Assembly (NCBI GenBank): GCA_963792705.1
Contig: CAWBXD010000001.1
Span: forward strand, 434,001-498,000
Reading direction: 5' to 3'
DNA from: JBBQVS01 sp963792705
GTDB lineage: Bacteria; Chloroflexota; Ktedonobacteria; Ktedonobacterales; Ktedonobacteraceae
Length of the DNA: 64,000 nt
Shown: positions 1-9,291 of the stretch, piece by piece
How positions within the stretch are numbered: the first letter of the stretch is position 1
How the letters are laid out: the number at the start of each line of letters is the position of its first letter
Notes under the pieces: model-generated
What the model was told of the DNA's origin: nothing
Databases searched by the model: none
The model's input: the letters and a program-made list of their open reading frames with translations, nothing else
Made by a program: the position numbers and the translations under genes

Positions 1-99
1 CATGAACTCATTCCACACAGTGAGGATAAATCCGACAAGGAAACAGAGAGCACTGCACAGTCCAAAGAGATAAAATCGTCGTTCTGCATTACTAATCAT
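1..99 (-). CDS. N-terminal fragment of a membrane protein (runs off left edge)
   Basis: The first 33 codons of a minus-strand gene lie here; the rest is outside the window. The ATG (97-99) is preceded by a strong ribosome binding site, GGAGAGG, about 5 bases upstream. The visible peptide begins MISNAERRFYLFG and then has a hydrophobic stretch (LCSALCFLVGFILTVW), so it starts with a short charged head and a membrane segment or signal anchor. I do not recognise the family. The strong ribosome binding site and the typical membrane-anchor pattern are the only support. Confidence 0.5.
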   Translation of the reverse strand, partial: MISNAERRFYLFGLCSALCFLVGFILTVWNEFM

Positions 100-481
100 C
101 AGGACCTCTCCTTTATTTAAAGAACTTGGAATGGTGATGCCTTATACTTCTGAACGGCTTGAATACCTATGTTGATAAACACATGTTTTGTATACGACTG
201 TGTATTGTATGAGACCATTGATGGAGTTTCCCTCATGAATGCGGAGACTTGTGTGTAGGGACCGATTGATCGCGTCCTTGTTGGCGGGTGATTGCGACGA
301 GGACGCGATCAATCGGTCCCTACACCTATCCAATCCCCTTTGTTAATCAGGATAAATTGTCTCCCAATTGTCTAATACATGGCTTGCAGATGATGCCCAA
401 ATGGTATTCTATCACATAGCTCATTCTGGTACACTTCACAATAGAACAAGAGCATAGCATCATAATACGTTTGGAGGTTCT
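100..481. other. Non-coding gap with a palindromic repeat
   Basis: Between the left-edge gene and the baseplate-J-like pseudogene I see no convincing gene. The short open frames here have no ribosome binding site, and one simply crosses the palindrome. The stretch holds one copy of the dispersed palindromic element (253-325) and otherwise AT-rich sequence. Confidence 0.6.
253..325. repeat. Palindromic repeat element, copy 1
   Basis: Perfect inverted repeat: arm 253-277 starts GTGTAGGGACCGATTGATCG and is mirrored exactly at 301-325, with about 23 bases between. The core 69 bases are nearly identical (about four differences) to the reverse complement of the element at 39242-39310. This is a small dispersed non-coding palindrome (MITE- or REP-like). 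Confidence 0.85.
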
Positions 482-1711
482 ATGAAGGCCGTAGGTGGTT
501 TTAGAAGGATTCTCTCTAGCTATTAACACCTCAAACTCTGGCAGCGTATTGTAGTAGTAATTTTGGCTGTGGCTCTCATATGTTGGGGAAGCTTCGCACT
601 CTATAGCAATATTCCGGCTTGGGCTGCAACAGTAACTCTTACACCCGTGAAAAAAACACTAAGTCAGAGTTATCAAATTTCTGCGGGTGCTGATGGCGCG
701 TCGTCGGCAAATACCATTCAAGGACGCACAGTTTCTTTCACCTCACAAAAACTTACCCAAACCGTTGCCGCAACTGGTAAAGGACATCATGACGCCACGG
801 CTGCAACTGGTTCACTGATTGCCTCCAGTATCCATCTCGACAATCCAGCCGATAACCTTGTAGGTCCGAGTACTATTGTGAGCTTGAGTGGCGTCTCGGT
901 CACTACCGAGGGAGATACGACAGTCTCAGAAGGTGCCACAGTGACGGTACATGCACATGCCGATCAAGTGGGAAGCGGAGGGAACATTTCGGCTTACGAT
1001 TTCAATTTTCCTGGCGAAATTGTCGATGCTATCACTGGAGCGCAGATAGGCACCGCTTATATCACCAATACCCAAGCGTTCAGTGGTAGAACAGACGCAT
1101 CTGATTTCATCTTTGTGCAACAAACAGATATCGACAAGGTGACAACAGCCTTTTCCGCTCAACTAACGCAAAATGCTAGCGCGAAGGTTATGCAGCAAAT
1201 TCAGCCCGGTGAACGCTTAGCCGAAGATATCCAGTGTACACCAAACACCTTATCCAATCACAAGGCAAACGATCAGGTAAACGATGTCACGATCACCGTC
1301 AGCGTTACCTGTGCAGTTTTTGTCTATAACGAGCAAACGCTGCGTCAAGCTGCTATTACGGCTTACAAAGCTGATAGCCTGGTAAAGTTTGGTCAGAGCT
1401 ACGATGTTGTAGGAGCTATGCAGGTCGCCTCACCTGTAATTACTACTACCGGTGGTGTGGACTCAGCCCAATTTCTTATCCAGATCGCTGGCATCTGGTC
1501 CTTCTAATGGACACCACAACACCGAGGCGAACTTCTGCGTCTGCTCGCTGGTAAACCATTGGACGAGGCACAGCAACTGTTAGGCAGACGTGAAGACATT
1601 CAGAACTTCGGCATCTCTGGCGACTGGTTTCCTGGAAGTGCTTTGCCAGCAAACTCAACTGTCATCAAGCTCATCATTAATAAAGTCAATGGCTTGCAAT
1701 TGTCCAGTTGA
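482..1711 (+). pseudogene. Baseplate J-like membrane-anchored protein with two in-frame TAA stops
   Basis: One frame runs from ATG 482 (ribosome binding site GGAGG at 473-477) to TGA 1709-1711, but is interrupted by TAA at 524-526 (codon 15) and TAA at 1505-1507 (codon 342). Both fit a CAA (Gln) to TAA change. The frame between and after the stops reads as one protein: a membrane anchor (VVVILAVALICWGSFALYS, codons about 24-42), an extracellular part starting TVTLTPVKKTLSQSY, the motif TGKGHHDATAATGSL, and a C-terminal piece (RGELLRLLAGKPLDEAQQLL...) beyond the second stop. The GxGHHDAtxATG motif and TP.k.tl.. start resemble the Baseplate J/gp47-like proteins common in Ktedonobacteria, here probably cell-surface rather than phage. 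A shorter product could begin at TTG 563. Family call moderate; broken frame certain from the sequence. Confidence 0.65.
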
Positions 1712-1773
1712 GACCTAGAAGAAAAACTTCTTGCTTTTTAAGCAAAGGGTGGAATTATAAGAAGTACCACTTT

Positions 1774-1802
1774 TTGACAAGATGATAAGAATACTGTAAA
1801 GT
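1774..1802 (+). promoter_or_regulatory. Candidate sigma-70 type promoter for mutSL
   Basis: A perfect TTGACA (1774-1779) is followed after 17 bases by TAAAGT (1797-1802), a 4/6 match to the -10 consensus, about 60 bases upstream of the mutS ATG. No other good candidate lies in the short gap between the pseudogene and mutS. Confidence 0.4.
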
Positions 1803-1860
1803 ACAAGTGTTCAATATTTATCCTGCTCAACGTGTTTAAGTGGAAGCGAGTTAGCTGCTT

Positions 1861-4548
1861 ATGACGACGCCCGCACGTCTCCAATATCTCAATATCAAAA
1901 GCCAATATCAAGATGCTATCCTGCTCTATCAGATGGGTGATTTCTACGAAACCTTTGACGAGGATGCGCGTATCACTGCACGCGAACTACAAATCGTCTT
2001 GACACATCGCGGCGGTGGACGTGAGAGCGAACGCGTTCCTTTAGCCGGTATTCCACTACATGCCTTAGACAACTATGTGGGGAAATTAGTCCATCGTGGC
2101 TATAAAGTTGCCATCTGTGAACAAATAGGTGCAGTCCCTGATAGGGGCGTGGTAGAACGGGCCGTGACACGCATTCTAACGGCTGGCACCCTTTCCGAAC
2201 CAAACTTGTTGCCTACAAAACAGAACAACTATTTGGTCGCAATTGCTCCTGGTCGTACTCAAACGGGCTTGGCGGCGGTCGATGTCAGTACGGGCGAATT
2301 TATCGTTACATGGTTCACACCTGACGAACTTCCTGTCGCGCTGGAAGCCGAACTACAACGACTTGCCCCTGCTGAATGTCTTTTTGTTGAGGGCGTCAAA
2401 CAAGATGCCTATCAGTTTCCGTCAAAGACTATCACCATCACGCATTGCCCCTCGTATTTCTTTCAACAAGAAGCCGCGCAAACGCGTCTGTGTCGGCAGT
2501 TCGGTGTACAATCGCTTGACGCATATGGCTGTGCCTCCATTCCACAAGCAATTTCGGCGGCTGGTGCCATCGTTGCCTATCTCGAAAAGATGAATGGAGC
2601 GTTACTCGCGCTTTTAACTGGTCTTCGCTCGTATCGTACCACGAATTATATGGTTCTTGACGCCCATACGCAGCGTAACTTGGACCTTCTGCAAGGTTCG
2701 CGTAGTGGTTCCGTTCATGGTAGTCTATTACATGTATTAGACCGCACGATTACACCGATGGGTGCGCGACGACTACGGCGTACAGTTACCCAACCACTTC
2801 TTGATCTAAATGAGTTGAATGCACGTCTTACTGCGATTGAAGAATTATATGAGAGTCCCGCACTACGCAGCCGCTTTACCATGTGCTTACAAGGGCTAGG
2901 CGATTTGGAGCGTATATCGGGTCGTGTGCGCCAGGGTACGGCAGTTCGCAACGAGATATTAGGGTTACGCACCTATCTTGGTGTTGTTCCTCAACTTCGT
3001 GATCTGTTGCTAGGTTGCGATGCGCCTTTACTAAGAACGCTTGCCGATGAACTAGACGCTTGCCCCGACGTAACAGACCTTATCATGCGTGCATTGGTCA
3101 ATCCAGCGAATAGTGACGAGGATGAGGACGAGAAGCGGCTGATTCGTACAGGATTTCATGCTGAACTCGACGAACTCTTTGCCTCTATTCGTGATTCACG
3201 TCGTTGGATGGTGTCACTAGAAACACGTGAACGTGTACGTACTGGTATCAAGTCGCTCAAAGTCAGCTTTAACAAGGTCTTTGGCTACTATATTGAAGTC
3301 ACAAGGGCAAATGTAAAGCTTGTACCACCCGATTATATTCATAAACAGACATTAGTCAATGCCGAACGCTTTTTAACTCCTGATCTGAAAGAACACGAAG
3401 CTCGTATTCTTAGTGCGGAAGAGCGTATCGAGGAGATGGAGCGTAGCATCTATACCGACCTGCTACGACAACTCAGTGTGTTCTACGAGCAGTTAATGAC
3501 CACCGCAACGGCAGTTGCTAGAGTCGATGTCCTCTTGAGCCTCGCGGAAGTTGCGGCCCATCAGGGCTACACTCGACCTGTGTTAGAGCATGGCTATGGT
3601 TTAGAGATTGTCAGTGGGCGTCATCCCGTTGTCGAGTTCACGCTTGATGGTGATGTGTTCATCCCCAACGATACACAACTAGAAGCCGCCGACGGATCAC
3701 GCGTCGTCTTGCTTACAGGTCCAAATATGGCGGGCAAATCAACGTATCTCCGTCAGGTGGCATTGATTACCTTGCTTGCACAAATAGGCAGTTTTGTCCC
3801 CGCACGTAAGGCGTGTATCGGCTTAGTTGACCGTATCTTTACGCGCGTAGGCGCGGAAGACGATATCGCGTCCGGCAAGAGTACGTTTATGGTGGAGATG
3901 GAAGAGACCGCGACGATCCTGCATCATGCCACAGCACATAGCCTGATTATTCTCGACGAAATTGGGAGAGGTACGAGTACCTATGATGGCTTAGCGATAG
4001 CGCGAGCCGTAGTGGAACATCTGCATAATGAGACAATGGCACGGACACTTTTCGCAACGCACTATCACGAATTGGCAGCGATAGCCGATGAATTGGCTCA
4101 TCTATGTGTCTATACTATGGCGATTAGTGACGATGAGCAGGATGGTATTGTGTTCCTGCATCGTGTGATACAGGGCACTATTGGGCGTAGCTACGGTGTG
4201 CATGTGGCAAAACTGGCTGGTATGCCGCCAAGTGTAGTGCGGCGAGCAGAGGCAGTCTTACAACAATTGGAGACAATGCGCGATGGAGCAAACGATGCGT
4301 TTCCTTCTAACCATATAGGTAACAATGATTATTCTTATAGTCAAAATGAGATGCGAAATATGGTTGCCGAAAGTCCTGGTCATTATGAATGGCAAAGCGA
4401 AGAGGCTCGTACTATGGCGATGGTATTAGAACAGGCAAACGGAACTTCACCGAATCTGGATGCTATCAACGTCTATGCCATCACGCCACTTGATGCCTTG
4501 AACCTCTTATTCTTGATGCAGAAAAAGAAAAGTATGTTGCTGCGATGA
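1861..4548 (+). CDS. mutS: DNA mismatch repair protein MutS
   Basis: MutS recognises base mismatches and small loops and recruits MutL, using ATP. The 895-residue protein has the usual length. Its N-terminal mismatch-binding domain shows MGDFYETF, with the Phe-x-Glu that wedges into the mismatch. The connector, lever and clamp domains follow, and the C-terminal ATPase has Walker A GPNMAGKST (620-628), Walker B LIILDEIGRG (Asp699-Glu700) and the THYHEL helix. The ATG start puts the conserved LQYLNIKSQYQDAILLYQMGD block at the expected place. Its last four bases overlap the mutL start (ATGA), so the two genes are translationally coupled. All key residues are present, so it should be functional. 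Nothing unusual apart from the decayed neighbours. Confidence 0.97.
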   Translation: MTTPARLQYLNIKSQYQDAILLYQMGDFYETFDEDARITARELQIVLTHRGGGRESERVPLAGIPLHALDNYVGKLVHRGYKVAICEQIGAVPDRGVVERAVTRILTAGTLSEPNLLPTKQNNYLVAIAPGRTQTGLAAVDVSTGEFIVTWFTPDELPVALEAELQRLAPAECLFVEGVKQDAYQFPSKTITITHCPSYFFQQEAAQTRLCRQFGVQSLDAYGCASIPQAISAAGAIVAYLEKMNGALLALLTGLRSYRTTNYMVLDAHTQRNLDLLQGSRSGSVHGSLLHVLDRTITPMGARRLRRTVTQPLLDLNELNARLTAIEELYESPALRSRFTMCLQGLGDLERISGRVRQGTAVRNEILGLRTYLGVVPQLRDLLLGCDAPLLRTLADELDACPDVTDLIMRALVNPANSDEDEDEKRLIRTGFHAELDELFASIRDSRRWMVSLETRERVRTGIKSLKVSFNKVFGYYIEVTRANVKLVPPDYIHKQTLVNAERFLTPDLKEHEARILSAEERIEEMERSIYTDLLRQLSVFYEQLMTTATAVARVDVLLSLAEVAAHQGYTRPVLEHGYGLEIVSGRHPVVEFTLDGDVFIPNDTQLEAADGSRVVLLTGPNMAGKSTYLRQVALITLLAQIGSFVPARKACIGLVDRIFTRVGAEDDIASGKSTFMVEMEETATILHHATAHSLIILDEIGRGTSTYDGLAIARAVVEHLHNETMARTLFATHYHELAAIADELAHLCVYTMAISDDEQDGIVFLHRVIQGTIGRSYGVHVAKLAGMPPSVVRRAEAVLQQLETMRDGANDAFPSNHIGNNDYSYSQNEMRNMVAESPGHYEWQSEEARTMAMVLEQANGTSPNLDAINVYAITPLDALNLLFLMQKKKSMLLR

Positions 4549-6320
4549 TGAATTCAATACAAAATCAATCTACACTGCGTAGTCCACTCCTTGCACTCGC
4601 ACCTGATGTTGCCGAGCGTATCGCGGCAGGTGAGGTCATCGAGCGGCCCATGTCGGTGATTAAGGAACTACTAGAGAATGCGCTCGACGCGGGAGCTAAA
4701 GAGATTCGCGTCGAGATTCGCGGTGGTGGTTTGCGCCTCATGCGCGTTACCGATGATGGTTATGGTATTCCAGAAGACGAGTTGGAGCGTGTGAGCCTGC
4801 GCCATACCACAAGCAAAATTCGCAGCGTTGAAGACTTGAGTCATCTGCACACACTTGGATTTCGCGGTGAGGCTCTTGCAAGTATCGCCGCTGTGTCTGA
4901 GACAACCCTGCTTAGTCGCGCTATTGAGACCGATAGTCTTGGGGAAGATCATGCAGGGCTATCCATAACTCTACGTGGTGGTGAGATAACACAACGTGGG
5001 CGACGTGCGCGATTGCATGGGACAACGGTTACGGTGCGCGACCTTTTCTATAATGTGCCAGCGCGTCTCAAGTTTATGCGTGGTGCGCGCACCGAAAATG
5101 GACATGTCCTCCAACTCTTACAACGCTACGCCGTAGGCTATCCTGCGGTGCGCCTTAACCTGATTATTGATGAACATATCGCGTTACAAACAAGTGGTTC
5201 TGGCGATCTTGCTGTTACCCTTGCCGAGTTATACCATCTACCACTCAACGAAATGCTCTATCCTGTACGCCTGAGCGATGGAACGCACTACACGCTTTCT
5301 GGCTATATTGGCAACCGTGTATTAGCGCAAAGCAACCGTCAATACGTCATGTTATTTGTCAACGGACGCTGGGTGCAGTCGCGACCCTTACAGGATGCCC
5401 TTGAGGATGGCTATCGCGGCTTGTTGCCAAAAGGTAAGCATCCCTTGCTTGTCCTGTTTCTTGAGGTGCCAACCGAAGAAATTGATGCAAATGTGCATCC
5501 AGCCAAAATAGAGGTACGCTTAGAGTATGAAAGCACTATCGTCGCAGCCCTTACACATGTTGTGCGATCAGTCTTAGAGCAAGGTCCCACCCTGCCTGAG
5601 TCGATACAATTTCCAGGACCAGTGTTGGCAAATCAACGTCGCCTACCAGGACCACGACGACGAGGATTGCGCGTCTCCGAATCTGCCGAGGGTTACAAAG
5701 CTGAAACGGCACCGCCTGGAACAACTGAGGTTGTTGGGCAGTTACGTCCACTCGCACAATTGCAGCAAGCAGTCATTCTCGCCGAAGCACCTGATGGTAG
5801 CCTCTACCTTGTTGACCAGCATCGGGCGCATGAACGTGTGATTTATGAGCATCTGCGACATGTCTATGCAGGTGGTAAGCAGCAAGAAGAGACGGTTGAA
5901 GCACACCTGCTCCTTGAGCCTGTGATTGTAGAGATGAAACGCTATCAAGCGGACCTATTAGAGCAACGTCTACCCATGTTGCGTGGTCTCGGCTTAGAGT
6001 GTGAACGCTTTGGTGGGCGTAGCTTTTTAATACGTTCAGTGCCAGGGGGCGAAAATGGTGAAGGGCAAGAGCATCTCCTCACACATCTACAAGAGCTTGC
6101 GGAAGTTGCGGCCGAGGATAGCAACGACTGGGAAGATCACCTGCTCATCAGTCTCTCCTGCCGCTCTGCTATGCGACGTGGACGCGAACTTGGAAGCGGC
6201 GAACAACTAGCACTCCTCAAAGCATTAGCCAATGTTTCCGCGCCAGCCGTCTGTCCACACGGTAGCCCCATCCTGCTGCACTATAGCCGCACATTCCTGA
6301 TTAATAAGTTCGACTGGTAA
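4545..6320 (+). CDS. mutL: DNA mismatch repair protein MutL (nicking endonuclease type)
   Basis: MutL couples mismatch recognition by MutS to strand nicking and repair. The GHKL ATPase domain shows ELLENALDAGA (Glu44, Asn45), DDGYGI and TLGFRGEALASI. The C-terminal domain carries DQHRAHERVIYE near residue 424, matching the metal-dependent endonuclease motif DQHA(x)2E(x)4E with Arg in place of the first Ala, plus CRSAMRRG and CPHGSP (Cys570) that complete the metal site. This type nicks DNA itself, as expected in bacteria lacking MutH. Length 591 is normal. The start ATG overlaps the mutS stop; a second Met directly follows. Two-gene operon with mutS. Confidence 0.96.
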   Translation: MMNSIQNQSTLRSPLLALAPDVAERIAAGEVIERPMSVIKELLENALDAGAKEIRVEIRGGGLRLMRVTDDGYGIPEDELERVSLRHTTSKIRSVEDLSHLHTLGFRGEALASIAAVSETTLLSRAIETDSLGEDHAGLSITLRGGEITQRGRRARLHGTTVTVRDLFYNVPARLKFMRGARTENGHVLQLLQRYAVGYPAVRLNLIIDEHIALQTSGSGDLAVTLAELYHLPLNEMLYPVRLSDGTHYTLSGYIGNRVLAQSNRQYVMLFVNGRWVQSRPLQDALEDGYRGLLPKGKHPLLVLFLEVPTEEIDANVHPAKIEVRLEYESTIVAALTHVVRSVLEQGPTLPESIQFPGPVLANQRRLPGPRRRGLRVSESAEGYKAETAPPGTTEVVGQLRPLAQLQQAVILAEAPDGSLYLVDQHRAHERVIYEHLRHVYAGGKQQEETVEAHLLLEPVIVEMKRYQADLLEQRLPMLRGLGLECERFGGRSFLIRSVPGGENGEGQEHLLTHLQELAEVAAEDSNDWEDHLLISLSCRSAMRRGRELGSGEQLALLKALANVSAPAVCPHGSPILLHYSRTFLINKFDW

Positions 6321-6353
6321 AAGGCGTTCATGATTAAGCTGAGAGGGAATGCA

Positions 6354-6887
6354 GTGAAACCTGAAAACATGACATCTTCTAGGTTAGGAAAACACGGGGT
6401 TCAGGAGCAGTCTTATAAGAGGCAACCACTTTATCTATTTATTGCTTGGATACTCTTGCTGCTTCTTGGATTGCTATTTGTTTTTGCATCACTGTCCGAT
6501 CTCATAGCAGATGTCAGAGTTGGTCTTCCTTCCGATCACTTAGGTGCATTCCTCGCTGTTTCAGGCGTGGCGTGGTCTACATTTCAACGATTATCGCCTA
6601 ATATTGCACAGTACGTTACAATGCTAGAGATAACCTATGCTGTCCATGAACTTGTCTTTGCTATACTTTTTCTCATCATTATCGCAATTCCTTTTCGGCA
6701 ACGCGCCCGTTGGGCATGGTGGGCTTGCTGGGTTCCTATGCTTGCCAATATAACCTACACGCTCACCTTTGCTCACTACGGCTCGACAACCTTAACATAT
6801 AGCTTGATTGCTGATATTGCTCTACCAGTATTGTTATTGGTTCATATACCAACTTTCTTCAATAAATTGATACAGCATACATCTTAA
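6354..6887 (+). CDS. Four-helix membrane protein of unknown function
   Basis: I do not recognise the family. The protein is about 177 residues with a polar head and four hydrophobic segments: LYLFIAWILLLLLGLLFVFASL, a central one around AQYVTMLEITYAVHEL, FAILFLIIIAIPF, and a C-terminal pair around SLIADIALPVLLLVHI, with WAWWACWVPM between. I chose GTG 6354 because GAGAGGG sits six bases upstream; an in-frame ATG at 6330 with a weaker site is possible. It starts just after mutL on the same strand and may be cotranscribed, though nothing ties it to repair. Confidence 0.6.
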   Translation: MKPENMTSSRLGKHGVQEQSYKRQPLYLFIAWILLLLLGLLFVFASLSDLIADVRVGLPSDHLGAFLAVSGVAWSTFQRLSPNIAQYVTMLEITYAVHELVFAILFLIIIAIPFRQRARWAWWACWVPMLANITYTLTFAHYGSTTLTYSLIADIALPVLLLVHIPTFFNKLIQHTS

Positions 6888-7503
6888 TCAAGTTTTTTTG
6901 TAAGTATAATAAGCAATCTCATCATGGACAAACCTTATATTTACAATCTGTAATACCACACAGCAATTAGAGCAAAGCGGAACTGATATCGCGCTCATCC
7001 CTTTTGGTTCCACAGAGCAATTCAGTCTATACCTACCAATGCATCTTGACTGCCTATTAGCTGAGATGTATGCACTACGTTATGGAAAAGCTCTCAATGC
7101 CTATGTCTTGCCCGTTATTCCCTTTAACACTTCAGAAGAACATGCCCGTTTCAAAGGAACTGGCACACTCAGTCCACAACTTTTGAGTATGATGGTAGAA
7201 AAGATCGTCATTTTCTCCTTATCAAGATAGATACCTCCTCAACTGCAATCACAACCATATCTCAACCTAAATATAACTCCCCTTGCTTGCTTTATAGGAA
7301 TATATCAATATACTTGAAGAAGACGGAGAAACGATGAGAAGCAGGTGAGTATTTCTTCCTCATGAGACCGTTGCTTGCCAACTGTATCGAGAGGAACGAA
7401 CTGGTGCGCTGATTGTTAGAGAGAATCTCATTCCGCTATATATGAGAGAACAAAGGAACATATTATATAGTAAAGATGCTTTTCACTTCCATGAGAAGGA
7501 AAT
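6888..7503. other. Decayed gap with a creatininase remnant
   Basis: No intact gene lies here. The stretch includes the creatininase-like fragment at about 6949-7230. A second short open stretch at about 7298-7500 reads plausibly as protein (FLPHETVACQLYREERTGAL...) but is cut by a TGA at 7346-7348, has no clear start and matches nothing I recognise. Confidence 0.5.
6949..7230 (+). pseudogene. Creatininase-family remnant
   Basis: The frame from about 6949 to TAG/TAA-bounded end at 7230 reads ALIPFGSTEQFSLYLPMHLD and then VLPVIPFNTSEEHARFKGT, closely following the creatininase/mycofactocin-amidohydrolase pattern iiPvGSxEqHGpHLPlxtD ... PxxxGxSxEHxxFpGT. Metal ligands are partly lost: the usual EQHG reads EQFS. 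Only about 90 of the usual 240 or so residues remain and no ribosome binding site or start codon precedes the first motif. It is an inactivated fragment. Confidence 0.55.
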
Positions 7504-7509
7504 GTGTTC

Positions 7510-7932
7510 ATGAAACCACCCTCATTACAAAAATTCGATCCTCTGAGCTTCACACTTGGCCTCTTTTTGTTTCTAGCTTTACTTGGACAGTCCATTCTCT
7601 CACTGTTTCTAGCAGAGAAAAGCATTCCTTTTCTCGTGTTCCAAGTCCTCTACATCTGTGTCATGGGTCTTTACTTTCTCTATAATGGAATAAAGAAATT
7701 GCATCAGCGTAAGGAACAACAAGAGCAGGTACACTGGTATACACAACCAGGCATCCTTATAGCTCTCGGTGCATTTTTCTTGCTTCCCTTTTGGGTCTTG
7801 GAAATCGTCGTCGGGACTGCTACAGTGAATGCATTTTCATCTGTGATCGAGATCGCACTCTTTGCGCCAACAGGTGTATGCTATCTTGCATCTGGCTTTT
7901 TCTTCTTTAGAAAGCTCCTATTCCGCTTGTAG
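7510..7932 (+). CDS. Small four-helix membrane protein of unknown function
   Basis: A 140-residue protein with four hydrophobic segments: LGLFLFLALLGQSILSLFL, FLVFQVLYICVMGLYFLY, GILIALGAFFLLPFWVLEIV and FAPTGVCYLASGFFFF. A charged loop (KKLHQRKEQQEQ) separates the two halves. I chose ATG 7510 because AGAAGGA ends about nine bases upstream; GTG 7504 is too close to that site. No family recognised. It stands alone between decayed genes. Confidence 0.55.
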   Translation: MKPPSLQKFDPLSFTLGLFLFLALLGQSILSLFLAEKSIPFLVFQVLYICVMGLYFLYNGIKKLHQRKEQQEQVHWYTQPGILIALGAFFLLPFWVLEIVVGTATVNAFSSVIEIALFAPTGVCYLASGFFFFRKLLFRL

Positions 7933-8017
7933 TGTATGACAGAGCGTCTTATATGTCTTTAAAGCGAAACATACGTTAACAGCAAAGTTCTATCATGTAG
8001 AAAGAAGAGGTGAAACA

Positions 8018-9250
8018 ATGTCCTGGCTAATGGGGCTTTTTGCAGTATTCTCAGCAAAGAAGGGGTTGAAAAAATATATAACGAGATGGACGAAGGAAAA
8101 GAGCATGAATAACACAACGCGTTGATTTCTTGTTCCAGTGCTTGCGCTTCTTCTTATCACCTGTCTATGGTCTCAGGGAACGACATATGCGACGTCTTCA
8201 TTCAAAGGCCCTGGGTGGAGTGTCGTTCCTAGCGCGGACGTTGCCGGGCAACAGGATCGTTTGATAAACGTCGCAGCAGATTCACGAAGCGATGCTTGGG
8301 CAATTGGTGCGAAGGATGCCGCTCAAACAGCCCCTTTTCTTGAACACTGGAATGGCTTGAAGTGGAACATTGTCGCAAGCCCTCAATTTGATTATACAAT
8401 GCGACTTCTTGGCATTATTGCTCTATCGCCAAATAATGTGTGGGTGGTTGGGAATCGCATCCAAACTACACACACAACGTTCTATGAACGAACACTTATT
8501 GGGCATTGAGACGGGAAAAAGTGGAGTGTTGTTCCAAGTCCGAATGCTGGCCCGACAGAATTTTTGTACGCAGTTACCGCCGTAAGTGCCAATGACATTT
8601 GGGCCGTTGGGAGCGATTTTTCCAGGTATCACACGCTTGTTGAACATTGGAATGGGACGACTTGGAGTATTGTGCCGAGTCCAAATGCCAATTCGTCGGA
8701 CAATGAGCTTTATGGAGTACAGGCATTGTCTTCGACAGACGTGTGGGCTGTGGGTTCCACTTCAAAGAATTTCGGAGGCTATCAACCGCTGATCGAACAC
8801 TGGAACGGCTCGAAGTGGAGTATCACTGCTGGACCTCAGCCAGGCGGTCAATCCGGGAGTGACCTCTATGCTGTGTCGCCCATCGCTCCCAATGATGTAT
8901 GGGCAGTCGGATATGTGCAAGAACGTTCTGCACAGACCCTCACAGAACATTGGAACGGGAAAAAGTGGAGTGTCGTGCCGAGTCCTGATATTTCACAAGG
9001 CTCACACATGCTACGTAGTGTCATTGCTCTAAGCGCAAAGGATGTGTGGGCGGTGGGATATGTTGTTGATACAGGCTCATTGCTACTGCACTGGAATGGA
9101 AGCTCCTGGAGCGTCGTGAAAAGTCCAGATAGCACGCTGTTCGACAGCCAAATTTATGGAGCGGCAATTGTGCCTGAACAGGGTATCTGGGCAGTTGGTA
9201 CAGCGATTCACCAAAGTGGAGAAATGACCCTCACAGATTTCTATGGCTAA
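8018..9250 (+). pseudogene. HWNG-repeat (beta-propeller-like) secreted protein with two in-frame TGA stops
   Basis: A single frame begins at ATG 8018 (ribosome binding site AAGAAGAGG, about 7 bases upstream) and ends at TAA 9250. It is cut by TGA at 8123-8125 (codon 36) and TGA at 8507-8509 (codon 164). Both stand where a TGG (Trp) is expected; the second falls exactly in the repeat HW[N/D]GxxWS. After a charged head comes a signal or anchor segment (VLALLLITCLWS), then about six repeats of some 55-60 residues with VVPSPN ... V.ALS..DVWAVG ... EHWNGxxWS. Such repeats are abundant in Ktedonobacteria and resemble extracellular propeller or sugar-binding modules; the molecular role is unknown. 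No indels are seen, so decay is recent, or the stops are read through, or they are sequence errors. Confidence 0.7.
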
Positions 9251-9291
9251 CTCTTTGTAAGCTTAATAGAAGCTAGAAAGGTATCATAACT

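Noticed and set aside
142..529. Two minus-strand open frames of about 60 codons near the left end
   Set aside because: No ribosome binding site, no recognisable sequence, and one simply runs through the palindrome.
1861..6320. Defective mismatch repair as the cause of the nearby stops and T-run slips
   Set aside because: All key residues of MutS and MutL are present and lengths are normal; nothing in the sequence shows a defect.
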